Shown: piece after piece, positions 43,259 to 51,584 of the stretch
Layout: every line of letters begins with the position of its first letter
Position numbering within the stretch: position 1 is the stretch's first letter
From: Pseudoalteromonas apostichopi
GTDB lineage: Bacteria; Pseudomonadota; Gammaproteobacteria; Enterobacterales; Alteromonadaceae
Assembly (NCBI RefSeq): GCF_030297135.1
Contig: NZ_AP028066.1
Coordinates: forward strand, 744,001 to 808,000
Length of the DNA stretch: 64,000 nt
Direction: 5' to 3'
Notes under the pieces: model-generated
What the model saw: only the letters and a program-made list of their open reading frames with translations
What the model was told of the DNA's origin: nothing
Database searches by the model: none
Made by a program: the position numbers and the translations under genes

Positions 43259-44266
43259 TTATGGTTCAAGGTAAGTTATTGTGGTTTTGACCTTTTTATT
43301 ACCGTCACCATCGAATGTCATTACATTATTACACTGATTGCAAGCAAATTTATGTAGTGCCCCTTCAGCAGTAAACTCTAAATCGTTGGAGTGGCAAATG
43401 TTGCAGATTTTTTCACCTGGATTTAGACCTTCATACTGGCGTAAATGAACACTCAATAGCTCCAATGAAATATGAATCGTTTCAGTAAATAATTTTGACC
43501 AATTTGAGAACTCTTCAACTTTAAAAACCTTACCTTGCCACTCTCCAGACTGTGTCCCTTTATTGTTAATTAAACTGGCACTTCCATGTATATAACCATT
43601 GAACTTATTATAGAGATTGGACACTATTCGGTTCTGTCTTGAATCTATTAATGATTGATTTTCCAACTCCTGCAACAAACCTTTTTTGCCCCTTAAAGGT
43701 GGCGTTCTATAGTCATCGATTTTCCATTTTTTGTAGTTTTCAGGGTGCAAACAAAAATGTAATTGCAAGACCATTCCTTCTAGGAAACTTCTCAAATTCT
43801 GGCAAGCTTGTTTGTAAAAAAGTCCTGCACACATATGAATTGAGCATTCTAGATCTGTTCTAGATTCAAGTATGTGAGGTAAGGAAAAAAAAGCACTTTC
43901 CGAAAGCATGTTGCTAACTACAGCATCCCAAGCGATTGCATACTTAGCAGCTAGCGAAAACTCGATGGTGTTAGCAAAATCCGGAACCAGATAGGTTGGC
44001 TCTTCAGGGTTCGATTCAGGATCGATAACTGCAGCACCATCTTGGAATAACTCCAAGATATAGTTGAACTCTTCGATCTTAGTTAAATACGTATAGTCAC
44101 CATATTCGCCATACCCTCCTTCGGCAAATAAGATGTTTAAAAAGGTTCTCAAATCACAATTTTCATCCCATTCAGAAAAGCAATCTTTTACAAATGGGAG
44201 GCATGACAATGCTTTAGTTGGTAAGACAACTTCAGCGCTACTAGTTTGATCAAAAAACTGTTCCAT
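43259..44266 (-). CDS. Cassette protein with C-terminal zinc ribbon, 335 aa
   Basis: A helical protein of unknown family; NKFNGYIHGSASL (about 215-228) resembles the helix of HEPN/ApeA-like proteins ending in a conserved His. The C terminus has CNICHSNDL and FACNQCNN (about 295-325), a CxxC...CxxC zinc ribbon. ATG 44266 is chosen over the upstream TTG. It occupies the first-cassette position next to attI1. Confidence 0.65.
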   Translation of the reverse strand: MEQFFDQTSSAEVVLPTKALSCLPFVKDCFSEWDENCDLRTFLNILFAEGGYGEYGDYTYLTKIEEFNYILELFQDGAAVIDPESNPEEPTYLVPDFANTIEFSLAAKYAIAWDAVVSNMLSESAFFSLPHILESRTDLECSIHMCAGLFYKQACQNLRSFLEGMVLQLHFCLHPENYKKWKIDDYRTPPLRGKKGLLQELENQSLIDSRQNRIVSNLYNKFNGYIHGSASLINNKGTQSGEWQGKVFKVEEFSNWSKLFTETIHISLELLSVHLRQYEGLNPGEKICNICHSNDLEFTAEGALHKFACNQCNNVMTFDGDGNKKVKTTITYLEP

Positions 44267-44284
44267 ACTCAAATCTCAATAAAA

Positions 44285-44365
44285 TTGCCTAACAATTTAA
44301 TAGTGCGCAAATCGCGCATATTTCTGATTTTCAATCGCGCATTTTCTTGAATATGGGGGAAAGTT
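44285..44365. promoter_or_regulatory. attI1 remnant with internal deletion
   Basis: Begins with the core TTGCCTAACAATTT, then ATAGTGCGCAAATCGCGCAT, which matches attI3, and then jumps to CGCGCATTTTCTTGAATATG, which matches the distal part of attI3. About 100 bp present in the other copies, and the SOS box, are missing. Confidence 0.65.
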
Positions 44366-44415
44366 TTTATTTCAATGGCTAAACATTAAAGGTTTCAAAA
44401 AATTTAAACGTCTGG

Positions 44416-44482
44416 TGTTCGCTCAAAGCCGACCTTAGAGTATTTACGTTAACTTGTTTTGGGGCAAAAACAAGTTACAGTT
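44416..44482. repeat. Integrase 3'-flank repeat, copy A (right end of integron)
   Basis: GCTCAAAGCCGACCTTAGAG and CTTGTTTTGGGGCAAA align with copy C after the integrase stop. It lies only about 50 bp from the attI1 remnant, so the integrase gene is deleted here too. It marks the right limit of the array before the alcohol dehydrogenase terminator. Confidence 0.65.
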
Positions 44483-44501
44483 ACTTACTTTTTAGCATAT
44501 G

Positions 44502-44545
44502 AAAAACTGTCAGATTCAATTGAGCCGCTCAACCAAACCTGACAG
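44502..44545 (-). terminator. Terminator of the alcohol dehydrogenase gene
   Basis: Arms CTGTCAG/CTGACAG with an inner TTGAG/CTCAA stem; on the minus strand TTTTT follows. Confidence 0.7.
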
Positions 44546-44562
44546 CATTAACTGACTTAAGT

Positions 44563-45573
44563 TTAAAGCGTCATTACGATTCGGCCTGTGATATCGCCTT
44601 TTAGCATGTCGTCAAAAATATCGTTGATATCTTCGAGGCGTTTTTCTTCAATAATGGCTTTAACTTTACCTTTAGCAGCAAAATCTAGGCATTCTTGTAA
44701 GTCTTTACGCGTACCAACGATTGAACCCACTACCGACACACCATTTAACACGGTATCGAAAATTGGCAATGGCATATCTTCTGGTGGTAAACCTACAAGC
44801 ACGCATTTACCGCCACGGCGAACGCTTTTATAGGCTTGCTCAAAACCGGGTTTTGAAACAGCAGTACAGACAACACCATGTGCCCCGCCCACTTGTTCAA
44901 AAATGGTTTCTGAAGGTACTTGCTTCATAAAATCTATGGTGATGTCTGCGCCAAGCTCTTTGGCTAGTGCCAACTTGCTCTCGCCGGTATCAACGGCAAT
45001 TACATTAAAGCCCATTGCTTTTGCGTATTGCACTGCTAAATGGCCTAGGCCGCCTACACCGACAATTGCCACCCAGTCGCCCGCTTTAGCATCAGTGACT
45101 TTAAGCGCTTTATAAGTTGTAACCCCAGCACAGAATAGAGGTGCGGCTTCTGCAAAACCTAATCCATCAGGAATTTTCACCACATAATCACCATGGGCTA
45201 CACAATATTCAGCGTAACCACCATCGACTGAATAACCTGTGTTATGCTGCTCAAGGCATAAGGTTTCTTTACCTTCTAAACAAAACTCACAATGCCCACA
45301 GGCGCTATATAACCAAGGAACACCGACACGGTCGCCTACTGATAAGTGTTTAATGTTTGCACCTACTTTTTCGATAGTACCTACCCCTTCATGGCCCGGC
45401 ACTAATGGCATTTTCGGTTTAACTGGCCAATCTCCATGACAAGCATGTAAATCTGTGTGGCACACTCCACACGCGGCAATTTTAACTAGCACATCGTTAA
45501 TTCCCACCTCTGGGCATGGGATATCTTCGATTGTTAATTTACCCTTGTACTCTTTATTTACTGCAGCTTTCAT
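44563..45573 (-). CDS. adhP: Zinc-dependent alcohol dehydrogenase (AdhP type), 336 aa
   Basis: GroES-like domain with catalytic zinc residues in CGVCHTDLHA (Cys about 36) and PGHEGVG, structural zinc cysteines CGHCEFCLEGKETLC (about 91-105), and NAD-binding GVGGLGHLAVQYA (about 171-183). This is the propanol-preferring AdhP subgroup, oxidising primary alcohols or reducing aldehydes with NAD. It is a single-gene unit divergent from a GbsR-type regulator. Gap 45574-45823 shows no other gene. Confidence 0.9.
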   Translation of the reverse strand: MKAAVNKEYKGKLTIEDIPCPEVGINDVLVKIAACGVCHTDLHACHGDWPVKPKMPLVPGHEGVGTIEKVGANIKHLSVGDRVGVPWLYSACGHCEFCLEGKETLCLEQHNTGYSVDGGYAEYCVAHGDYVVKIPDGLGFAEAAPLFCAGVTTYKALKVTDAKAGDWVAIVGVGGLGHLAVQYAKAMGFNVIAVDTGESKLALAKELGADITIDFMKQVPSETIFEQVGGAHGVVCTAVSKPGFEQAYKSVRRGGKCVLVGLPPEDMPLPIFDTVLNGVSVVGSIVGTRKDLQECLDFAAKGKVKAIIEEKRLEDINDIFDDMLKGDITGRIVMTL

Positions 45574-45823
45574 AACGTTCCTCCATGGTATTATTGGATT
45601 TCAGCCTATACGATAAACTTATTAACTGTCACTATTATTGATCCACATCAAATAGCTAATCACTGCGGCATTTAATTAAACTATTATTTAAATTCAATAA
45701 CTTAAATTTTAAATATGGCATATCTACACTTTAGTAGCAGAAGATTGCATAGTGGCTATTTCTTTTAGTTATACCCCGAGCGTGCTAGCATTTAATTTCT
45801 GAAATTTTTGAATACTAAAAATT

Positions 45824-46381
45824 ATGAGCCTATCTGAAAAAAACTTAGCTTTTGTTATGCACTGCGGTGAAATGGGTAGCCGTTGGGGCTTTAACCGCAC
45901 CATTGGTCAAATGTGTGGATTATTAACCATTACTAAAGAACCAATGACGGCAAATGAAATTGCCGATACCTTAAGTATCTCGCGCGGAAACGTTAGTATG
46001 GGCATTAAAGAGCTACAGTCTTGGCGCTTAATTAAAGTGCACCATATTCCGGGTGACCGTAAAGAATACTACGGTCCTGCTGGCAGCATTTGGGATATGG
46101 CCAATCGCGTATTCGAAGAGCGTAAAAAGCGCGAGATAGACCCAACCCTAAGCCTGCTTCGCGATAACATTTTAGAAGAAGCCCACACAGATGATGAGCG
46201 CTTTGCTCAGCAACAAATGCAAGAAATTCACGATCTACTTGAAACCGTTACTAAGTGGTCAGCAGAGCTACAGCGCTTAAGCCCTGAACAGCTTCAAAGC
46301 CTAATGAAACTAGGTTCTGGCATTGGTAAGGTACTTGATTTTAAAGATAAGATTTTGAAAAAGCCGGGGAAAGGGGAATAA
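45824..46381 (+). CDS. GbsR/MarR-family transcriptional regulator, 185 aa
   Basis: A winged-helix domain (about 15-95) with GRKEYYGPAG-type wing (PGDRKEYYGPAGS) and TANEIADTLSISRGNVSMGIKEL as the recognition helices, followed by a helical dimerisation tail, matches the GbsR-like group. Members repress osmoprotectant or alcohol genes. Its divergent position suggests control of the adjacent alcohol dehydrogenase, which is inference. Confidence 0.85.
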   Translation: MSLSEKNLAFVMHCGEMGSRWGFNRTIGQMCGLLTITKEPMTANEIADTLSISRGNVSMGIKELQSWRLIKVHHIPGDRKEYYGPAGSIWDMANRVFEERKKREIDPTLSLLRDNILEEAHTDDERFAQQQMQEIHDLLETVTKWSAELQRLSPEQLQSLMKLGSGIGKVLDFKDKILKKPGKGE

Positions 46382-46399
46382 GTTAGCAAGTTTGACCTT

Positions 46400-46445
46400 G
46401 TAGGCGTGAAACTTGTTTCACGCGCACTCTTGTAGGTCGTGCTTT
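46400..46445. repeat. Intergenic palindromic repeat, copy 1
   Basis: TAGGCGTGAAACTTGTTTCA followed by CGCGCACTCTTGTAGGTC recurs with few changes at 47932-47976. CGTGAAAC/GTTTCACG is a palindrome. AGTTAGCAAGTT immediately before it recurs at 48541. Confidence 0.6.
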
Positions 46446-46568
46446 AGCGCTTTGCTAGGTGCTAACAGATTAGAATTTGCTACCACCCTTTTACTCAAAA
46501 TATGAGTTTTTAAGTACAATTCTCACTTTAACGTAATATAAAAATAATGTGATAAAGGAATATCAGAA

Positions 46569-47228
46569 ATGAAAGAGAAAGGTAGTGCTGTATACCAACT
46601 ATTTCTACTTGCTCTTAGTATTTATGTACTTATTGTTGTGTTTGCTGAAACATTCTTGGTTACTGATCCAGAAGTTTCGCTCCTCCTTCAAAGAGTGGAT
46701 TTGAGTATATGCGTTATATTTTTAGTTGATTTTTTTGTAAATTTTTACAAAGCAGAGAGTAAACTAAAATATATGAAATGGGGCTGGATTGACCTTGTTT
46801 CCTCGATTCCACTGCTTGACCCACTTCGTTGGGGCAGGCTTGCAAGGGTAGTTAGGATATTAAGGTTTTTTCGAACAATAAAGTCCCTTAAGTTACTCAT
46901 AAGTTCAATTTTGTCTAGCAAGTTTCAAAGCCTCACTCTCGTTGTGTTATTAATCACTTTTGTTTCTTTTACAGCTTGTGCAAGTTTAATAATGGAGTTT
47001 GAGAAAAATTCCGTTGGCGGAATAAGTACTGCGAATGAGGCACTATGGTGGGCTTTTCTTAATATCATGAACGCAAAAGTGTCTATCACACAAGCACAGT
47101 CTACCGGCGGGATCATTGCTACTGTTATCTTGAATAAAATAGGCTTACTTTTATTCGCTTACTTTAATGCAATTATGATTGCATGGTTAATTAAGAAAAG
47201 AGTAGATATAAAACACGGGCAATCTTAA
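46569..47228 (+). CDS. Ion-channel-like voltage-sensor membrane protein, 219 aa
   Basis: Six predicted membrane segments. S4-like segment RWGRLARVVRILRFFRTIK (about 87-105) has regularly spaced Arg, and the preceding VDLSICVIFLVDFFVNFY fits S3, as in voltage-gated channels (Ion_trans). The pore loop between the last two helices (ALWWAFLNIMNAKVSITQ) lacks the K+ filter TVGYG, so ion selectivity is doubtful. An AAAGGAA site precedes the ATG. It is followed by a 70-aa two-helix gene in the same direction. Confidence 0.75.
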   Translation: MKEKGSAVYQLFLLALSIYVLIVVFAETFLVTDPEVSLLLQRVDLSICVIFLVDFFVNFYKAESKLKYMKWGWIDLVSSIPLLDPLRWGRLARVVRILRFFRTIKSLKLLISSILSSKFQSLTLVVLLITFVSFTACASLIMEFEKNSVGGISTANEALWWAFLNIMNAKVSITQAQSTGGIIATVILNKIGLLLFAYFNAIMIAWLIKKRVDIKHGQS

Positions 47229-47252
47229 AGCTCTAAAAATAAGGGTAATCAT

Positions 47253-47465
47253 GTGAATAAGCTTCTTTTGATAATCAGTATTGTATTAATTTTGGCTGGC
47301 ATACTTCTGTTCTTATATGACTTTTTACCTGTCGGAGTCGCTAACAAAGAGGACTCTTATTTAAAAATAGCATCGAGTGATACCTTCTCTATTTTAAACT
47401 ACAGACTGCATTTATTGCTTACCGGTGTTGGGCTCTTAGTATTATACAAGCTAAAAGTATTTTAG
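47253..47465 (+). CDS. Two-helix small membrane protein, 70 aa
   Basis: Hydrophobic helices at about residues 3-24 and 50-66 around a polar loop. GTG start preceded by AAGGG. It lies 24 bp after the channel-like gene and is probably co-transcribed. No family recognised. Confidence 0.6.
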   Translation: MNKLLLIISIVLILAGILLFLYDFLPVGVANKEDSYLKIASSDTFSILNYRLHLLLTGVGLLVLYKLKVF

Positions 47466-47484
47466 CTTTAAAGGATTACTATGA

Positions 47485-47868
47485 ATGCGAAGCCGATTTT
47501 ATGAAAACACTTTTATCATGATGGCAGAGGACCTGAACTACAAAAGGTGATTTGGCAAAAATGATAAAGACCTTTTAGGCTTTGAGTACTTCAATCCCGA
47601 TGATGAATATTCATTAGCGAACCTTAAGCATATAAGGTTAGATAACGTAAAAGCATATTCAATGGCAACGGATGATGTTCATGATTGTATTCTAGCGAAT
47701 ACAAAGTGTGTGGCAGCCATATTTGAAGTGCTTAATTCGAATTGGCTACTATCATTCAATCAAGACGAAATCGCTGGGTGCAAGCATTTTCAAATAATGT
47801 TTTATGATGAAATTTATGACGTTGTTTGTAAAAGTGTAATCACAGGAAAAGGGAATCTGGCGTTTTAA
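47485..47868 (+). pseudogene. Unknown 127-codon gene with in-frame TGA at codon 22
   Basis: One continuous frame runs from ATG 47485 (MRSRFYENTF) through TGA at 47548-47550 to TAA at 47866-47868, with GFEYFNPDDEYSLANLKHIR after the stop. The protein-like composition on both sides of the TGA shows a single gene. An internal ATG at 47662 would give only the C-terminal 68 residues. Family unknown. Confidence 0.55.
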
Positions 47869-47931
47869 CGCCGAACATGTAGCAGCGATTTTATATCGCG
47901 TCCCAGAGCCTAGAGCCTAGTGTTTTCTATC

Positions 47932-47976
47932 GTAGGCGTGAAACTTGTTTCGCGCGCTCTCTTGTAGGTCTTGCTT
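47932..47976. repeat. Intergenic palindromic repeat, copy 2
   Basis: Second copy of the repeat at 46400-46445 (CGTGAAACTTGTTTCGCG), followed by CGTTTGTAGGAG, which links it to the third copy at 48511. At 47859 GGCGTTTTAACGCC, also seen at 48521, overlaps the stop of the broken gene. Confidence 0.55.
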
Positions 47977-48071
47977 AAGGCGTTTGTAGGAGATAATCGT
48001 AACTTTGTTTCCATTTGCTATACTAATAATTAAGCGTCTATTTACGTTCTGACATACAAGGATATTAGGCT

Positions 48072-48485
48072 ATGTATAAACAAACGGAAATTAATTACAC
48101 GTTAATTATTATTTTATTAATGATTAGTGCCTTTATAATTTTCTCTCCTGAACTGGCTAACCTCAAGCTGATTATAATATCGATAAACCTGCTTATCGCT
48201 GTGTTGTTTTTTTCACTGACAATAGAAATCGATGAACAAAAACTTCGTTGGTATTTTGGGTTTGGGATCATTAGCAAACAGGTTGAATTATCTCAGATTG
48301 CAGATACTTCTGAATACCAAACAAAATGGTATCAAGGAATTGGTATACGTATGCTAAGTGATGGCTGGTTATATAACGCGTCCGTTGGAAAAGCCGTTAA
48401 AATAACTTTAACTGACGGAAAAAACATTTACCTTGGCTGTAAAGACGTTGAAGCACTGCAACAATCACTCAATGTAAAAGTTTAA
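48072..48485 (+). CDS. Two-helix membrane protein with PH-like domain, 137 aa
   Basis: Two adjacent hydrophobic helices (about residues 10-25 and 31-50) are followed by a beta-rich segment (IEIDEQKLRWYFGFGIISKQVEL) typical of bacterial PH-like membrane proteins. Function unknown. Flanked on both sides by palindromic repeats. Confidence 0.6.
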   Translation: MYKQTEINYTLIIILLMISAFIIFSPELANLKLIIISINLLIAVLFFSLTIEIDEQKLRWYFGFGIISKQVELSQIADTSEYQTKWYQGIGIRMLSDGWLYNASVGKAVKITLTDGKNIYLGCKDVEALQQSLNVKV

Positions 48486-48510
48486 AATTGTATCGAGTGG
48501 AAAGTTAGCG

Positions 48511-48597
48511 TGTTTGTAGGAGGCGTTTTAACGCCGAATAAGTTAGCAAGTTGCTCGGGTAAAACTTATTGCTTTACCCTTGGTACTTGCTAACTTT
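48511..48597. repeat. Intergenic palindromic repeat, copy 3, with terminator-like hairpin
   Basis: GTAGGAGGCGTTTTAACGCC is followed by arms AAGTTAGCAAGT (48540-48551) and ACTTGCTAACTT (48585-48596), enclosing GGGTAAA/TTTACCC. The hairpin lies between convergent genes and could terminate both transcripts. Confidence 0.6.
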
Positions 48598-48607
48598 TAT
48601 TACTCAA

Positions 48608-49639
48608 TTACTTAATCGCTGGGTAACCGATGCGATCTGATAAGTAACCGACACTGGTTGCGAAGTAATACGAGCGATTCCAGTGCATAAGTGCTTTGTA
48701 GTTATCGTAGGCTAGATACATACGGCCGTTTACGTCATCTGGCATTACCATTGCGGCGGTAACATCAACGTTTGGTAAGTCACTGCCATCCATTTTACGA
48801 ACACCGATTGCTTGCCAATCTGCAAGGCTGCGCTCTGAATCTTTCCAATACTCTAACCATTGGCTGCGTGTTTTCGTGCCACGTTTAAGAATATATGAGT
48901 TATCAAACCCTTCAGGTAATTTAACTTGGCGACCCCAGGTTAAATCATCGTTCCAACCAGCTTGCTTTAAGTAATTTGCGATTGAAGCAAATGCATCTTC
49001 TTCTGTGGTCCAAATATCTTTGCGGCCATCACCATTGTAATCAACAGCATAGGCGTTAAATGAGGTTGGCATAAACTGCGTTTGCCCCATTGCACCAGCC
49101 CAAGAGCCTTTGAATTTATCAAGGGTAATGTGACCCTCTTTTAAGATATCAAGTGCTGCCCAAAGTTGGTTTTTATACATGGCTTCGCGGCGACCATCAA
49201 ACGCAAGTGTCACCAATGATGCAATTACACTGTGACCACCTTGGATTTTACCAAAGTTACTTTCAAGGCCCCAAAGTGCAACAATAAAACGCGCTTGAAC
49301 GCCGTATTCTTTGGCTACTTTTTCAAGAACGTCTTGGTTTTCTTTGTATAATTTACGCGCGCGGTCAATTTTCCATTGCGGCACACGTTTTGGTAAATAA
49401 GTTTCGAGGGTTTCTTTTACTTCTGGCTGATTTTTATCTGCTGAAATAACTTTCTTTTTGAATTTAGCTGTTGCAAGTGCTTGATCAACTAAGGCTTCAT
49501 CATAGCCTTTTTCAATTGCTTCTTTTTTTAATGCTGCAACGTAAACGTCAAAATCAGCTTGTGTCTTTTGTTCTGCCAATACTGAAGTACTTAGTGAAGC
49601 ACTGAGTAAAATGACGGCAAGTTTTTTAATCACTCTCAA
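48608..49639 (-). CDS. Lytic murein transglycosylase, MltB family, 343 aa
   Basis: A signal peptide (after TSVLA) leads an SLT_2 domain with ALWGLESNFGK (catalytic Glu about 129), GAMGQTQFMP and DYNGDGRKDIW. It cleaves peptidoglycan glycan strands to 1,6-anhydro products in the periplasm. The start overlaps the ycgL stop by 14 bp. Confidence 0.88.
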   Translation of the reverse strand: MRVIKKLAVILLSASLSTSVLAEQKTQADFDVYVAALKKEAIEKGYDEALVDQALATAKFKKKVISADKNQPEVKETLETYLPKRVPQWKIDRARKLYKENQDVLEKVAKEYGVQARFIVALWGLESNFGKIQGGHSVIASLVTLAFDGRREAMYKNQLWAALDILKEGHITLDKFKGSWAGAMGQTQFMPTSFNAYAVDYNGDGRKDIWTTEEDAFASIANYLKQAGWNDDLTWGRQVKLPEGFDNSYILKRGTKTRSQWLEYWKDSERSLADWQAIGVRKMDGSDLPNVDVTAAMVMPDDVNGRMYLAYDNYKALMHWNRSYYFATSVGYLSDRIGYPAIK

Positions 49640-49907
49640 CTCCCTTGTCTTTTTTAAATTGGGTTAACAGGTTTTCTTCTGGCGGAGGTAATTGCAAGTA
49701 GAACCCTTGATCAATTAACGCTTGCTTAACCGCGCCTAAGTCTGCCACACCTAACTTTTCACGGCTTGCTAGATTAATCATCATCACGTACTTAGGTTGA
49801 CCAAACGTTTCTAGTAAAGGTTCAGGTACGCGTGAGAAATCATCTCTTTTTTCTACAAAAAGGTATGTATCCGCTTTTTTAATACTTTTATACACCGCAG
49901 TTAGCAT
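49626..49907 (-). CDS. ycgL: YcgL domain protein, 93 aa
   Basis: TAVYKSIKKADTYLFVEKRD and QPKYVMMINLASREKLG are typical of YcgL (UPF0745). Function is unknown. The gene regularly sits beside minCDE in gammaproteobacteria, as here, where it diverges from minC. Confidence 0.9.
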   Translation of the reverse strand: MLTAVYKSIKKADTYLFVEKRDDFSRVPEPLLETFGQPKYVMMINLASREKLGVADLGAVKQALIDQGFYLQLPPPEENLLTQFKKDKGVESD

Positions 49908-50063
49908 TATGGCCCTATAATATCTTGCTTAACGAAGGCGCACACTATAACATGAGTCAAATAATAAGTTAGAAAAAATAGATTAGATTTTTACTGTATA
50001 TGCCTTGTTCAGCCTGTGTTTATACTTAAATTATGCTAATCCAGACAATTCAATTGAGCGTGT

Positions 50064-50768
50064 ATGTCGGAACAAATTTTTGAATTAAAAGGGAACCTTT
50101 TTACGTTATCTGTTTTACATTTATTTTCAGCAGATACGGCCCTCTTAAGTAAGCAGTTAGATGAGAAAATCGCCCAAGCACCTAAGTTCTTTGCCGGTGC
50201 GCCTATCGTAATCAACTTAAGCGACGTACAAGATGAAGCGCTTGATTTCTCTTTCTTAAAATCAATGTTAAGCGGCCTTTCGCTAAACCCTGTTGGGGTT
50301 TGTAATGGCTCTCAAGAGCAAAACGAAAGCGCAAAAGCTGCAGGCTTGTCGGTGTTAAATTATTCACAAGACGTTAAGGCTGCAACCGCTAAACAACAAA
50401 CAAATACATCTATCGTTGAAAAAACCGTTCACCTGCCTGCGCAAGTTATTCATGGCACTGTTCGTTCGGGCCAGCAAGTGTATGCAAAAGATCGCGACCT
50501 AATTGTGATTGGTGCTGTAAGCCATGGCGCCGAAGTGATTAGCGATGGCAACGTGCACATTTATGGTACCCTTCGCGGCCGTGCAATTGCAGGGGCAAAA
50601 GGTTACAACGAAGCAAATATATTTTGCCAAAAATTAGAAGCAGAACTTGTTTCGATTAATGGTAGTTATTGGATCAGCGACTCTCTACAAGGTGAACACT
50701 GGGGCAGCGCAGTACAAATCCAACAAAAAAATGATTCATTAGAAATTTCAGCTTTGGTTAAAGGATAA
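50064..50768 (+). CDS. minC: Septum site-determining protein MinC, 234 aa
   Basis: N-terminal FtsZ-inhibitor domain (about 1-110) and C-terminal beta-helix (about 120-225, with VIHGTVRSGQQVYAKDRDLIVIG and GDGNVHIYGTLRGRA-type turns). With MinD it blocks FtsZ assembly away from midcell. Six bp upstream of minD. Confidence 0.95.
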   Translation: MSEQIFELKGNLFTLSVLHLFSADTALLSKQLDEKIAQAPKFFAGAPIVINLSDVQDEALDFSFLKSMLSGLSLNPVGVCNGSQEQNESAKAAGLSVLNYSQDVKAATAKQQTNTSIVEKTVHLPAQVIHGTVRSGQQVYAKDRDLIVIGAVSHGAEVISDGNVHIYGTLRGRAIAGAKGYNEANIFCQKLEAELVSINGSYWISDSLQGEHWGSAVQIQQKNDSLEISALVKG

Positions 50769-50773
50769 ATCTC

Positions 50774-51583
50774 ATGGCAAAAGTGATTGTCGTTACTTCT
50801 GGTAAAGGTGGTGTTGGTAAAACCACATCGAGTGCTGCGATTGGCACAGGTTTAGCGCTTAAAGGCTTTAAAACCGTTATTATCGACTTTGATATTGGTC
50901 TACGTAATCTTGACCTTATCATGGGTTGTGAACGCCGTGTTGTTTATGATTTCGTAAACGTAATCAATGGCGAAGCAAACCTAAATCAAGCACTTATTAA
51001 AGATAAGCGCGTTGATAAGCTACATATTTTACCTGCCTCACAAACCCGTGATAAAGACGCACTAACCCGTGATGGTGTTGAGCGCGTACTTAACGAGCTG
51101 AAAAAAGATTTTGATTACATTGTGTGTGACTCACCAGCGGGTATTGAAGCTGGTGCAATGATGGCAATGTACTTCGCTGATGAAGCGATTGTAACAACGA
51201 ACCCAGAAGTATCATCAGTACGTGACTCTGACCGTATTCTTGGCATTTTACACAGCAAATCAAAACGTGCTGAAGAAGGTCTTGAAAGCGTAAAAGAACA
51301 TCTACTATTAACACGCTATAATCCTGAGCGTGTTGAAAAAGGTGAAATGCTTTCGGTAGAAGACGTACAAGAAATCTTAGCGATTAAACTACTGGGCGTT
51401 ATTCCTGAATCACAAGCTGTTCTTAGTGCATCGAACTCTGGTCAACCGGTTATTCTAGATGCTGAATCTGATGCTGGCCAAGCGTATACAGATGCAATCA
51501 ATCGTTTATTAGGCGAAACTGTTGATTTTCGTTTCTTAGACGTTGAGAAGAAAGGCTTATTTAAACGGATTTTTGGAGGTTAA
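50774..51583 (+). CDS. minD: Septum site-determining ATPase MinD, 269 aa
   Basis: Deviant Walker A GKGGVGKTT (residues 10-18), VIIDFDIGLRNLDLIMG and CDSPAGIE, and a C-terminal amphipathic membrane helix (KKGLFKRIFGG). Recruits MinC to the membrane and is released by MinE. Confidence 0.96.
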   Translation: MAKVIVVTSGKGGVGKTTSSAAIGTGLALKGFKTVIIDFDIGLRNLDLIMGCERRVVYDFVNVINGEANLNQALIKDKRVDKLHILPASQTRDKDALTRDGVERVLNELKKDFDYIVCDSPAGIEAGAMMAMYFADEAIVTTNPEVSSVRDSDRILGILHSKSKRAEEGLESVKEHLLLTRYNPERVEKGEMLSVEDVQEILAIKLLGVIPESQAVLSASNSGQPVILDAESDAGQAYTDAINRLLGETVDFRFLDVEKKGLFKRIFGG

Positions 51584-51584
51584 T

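Larger units (their letters stand above)
29255..44485. mobile_element. Degenerate chromosomal integron with repeated platforms
   Basis: The region holds one integron integrase pseudogene, three copies of the attI/integrase-promoter side, three copies of the integrase 3' flank, at least eight attC-type palindromes and about a dozen cassette-type genes nearly all on the minus strand. Genes here have no relation to the housekeeping genes on either side and are mostly unknown, small and AT-rich. Cassette direction relative to intI (divergent) is the usual one. The plus-strand module 31661-33936 with its convergent partner is probably a separate insertion. Confidence 0.85.

Noticed and set aside
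47662..47868. Independent 68-aa gene
   Set aside because: The same frame continues upstream through a TGA to ATG 47485 with protein-like sequence, and no ribosome site precedes 47662.
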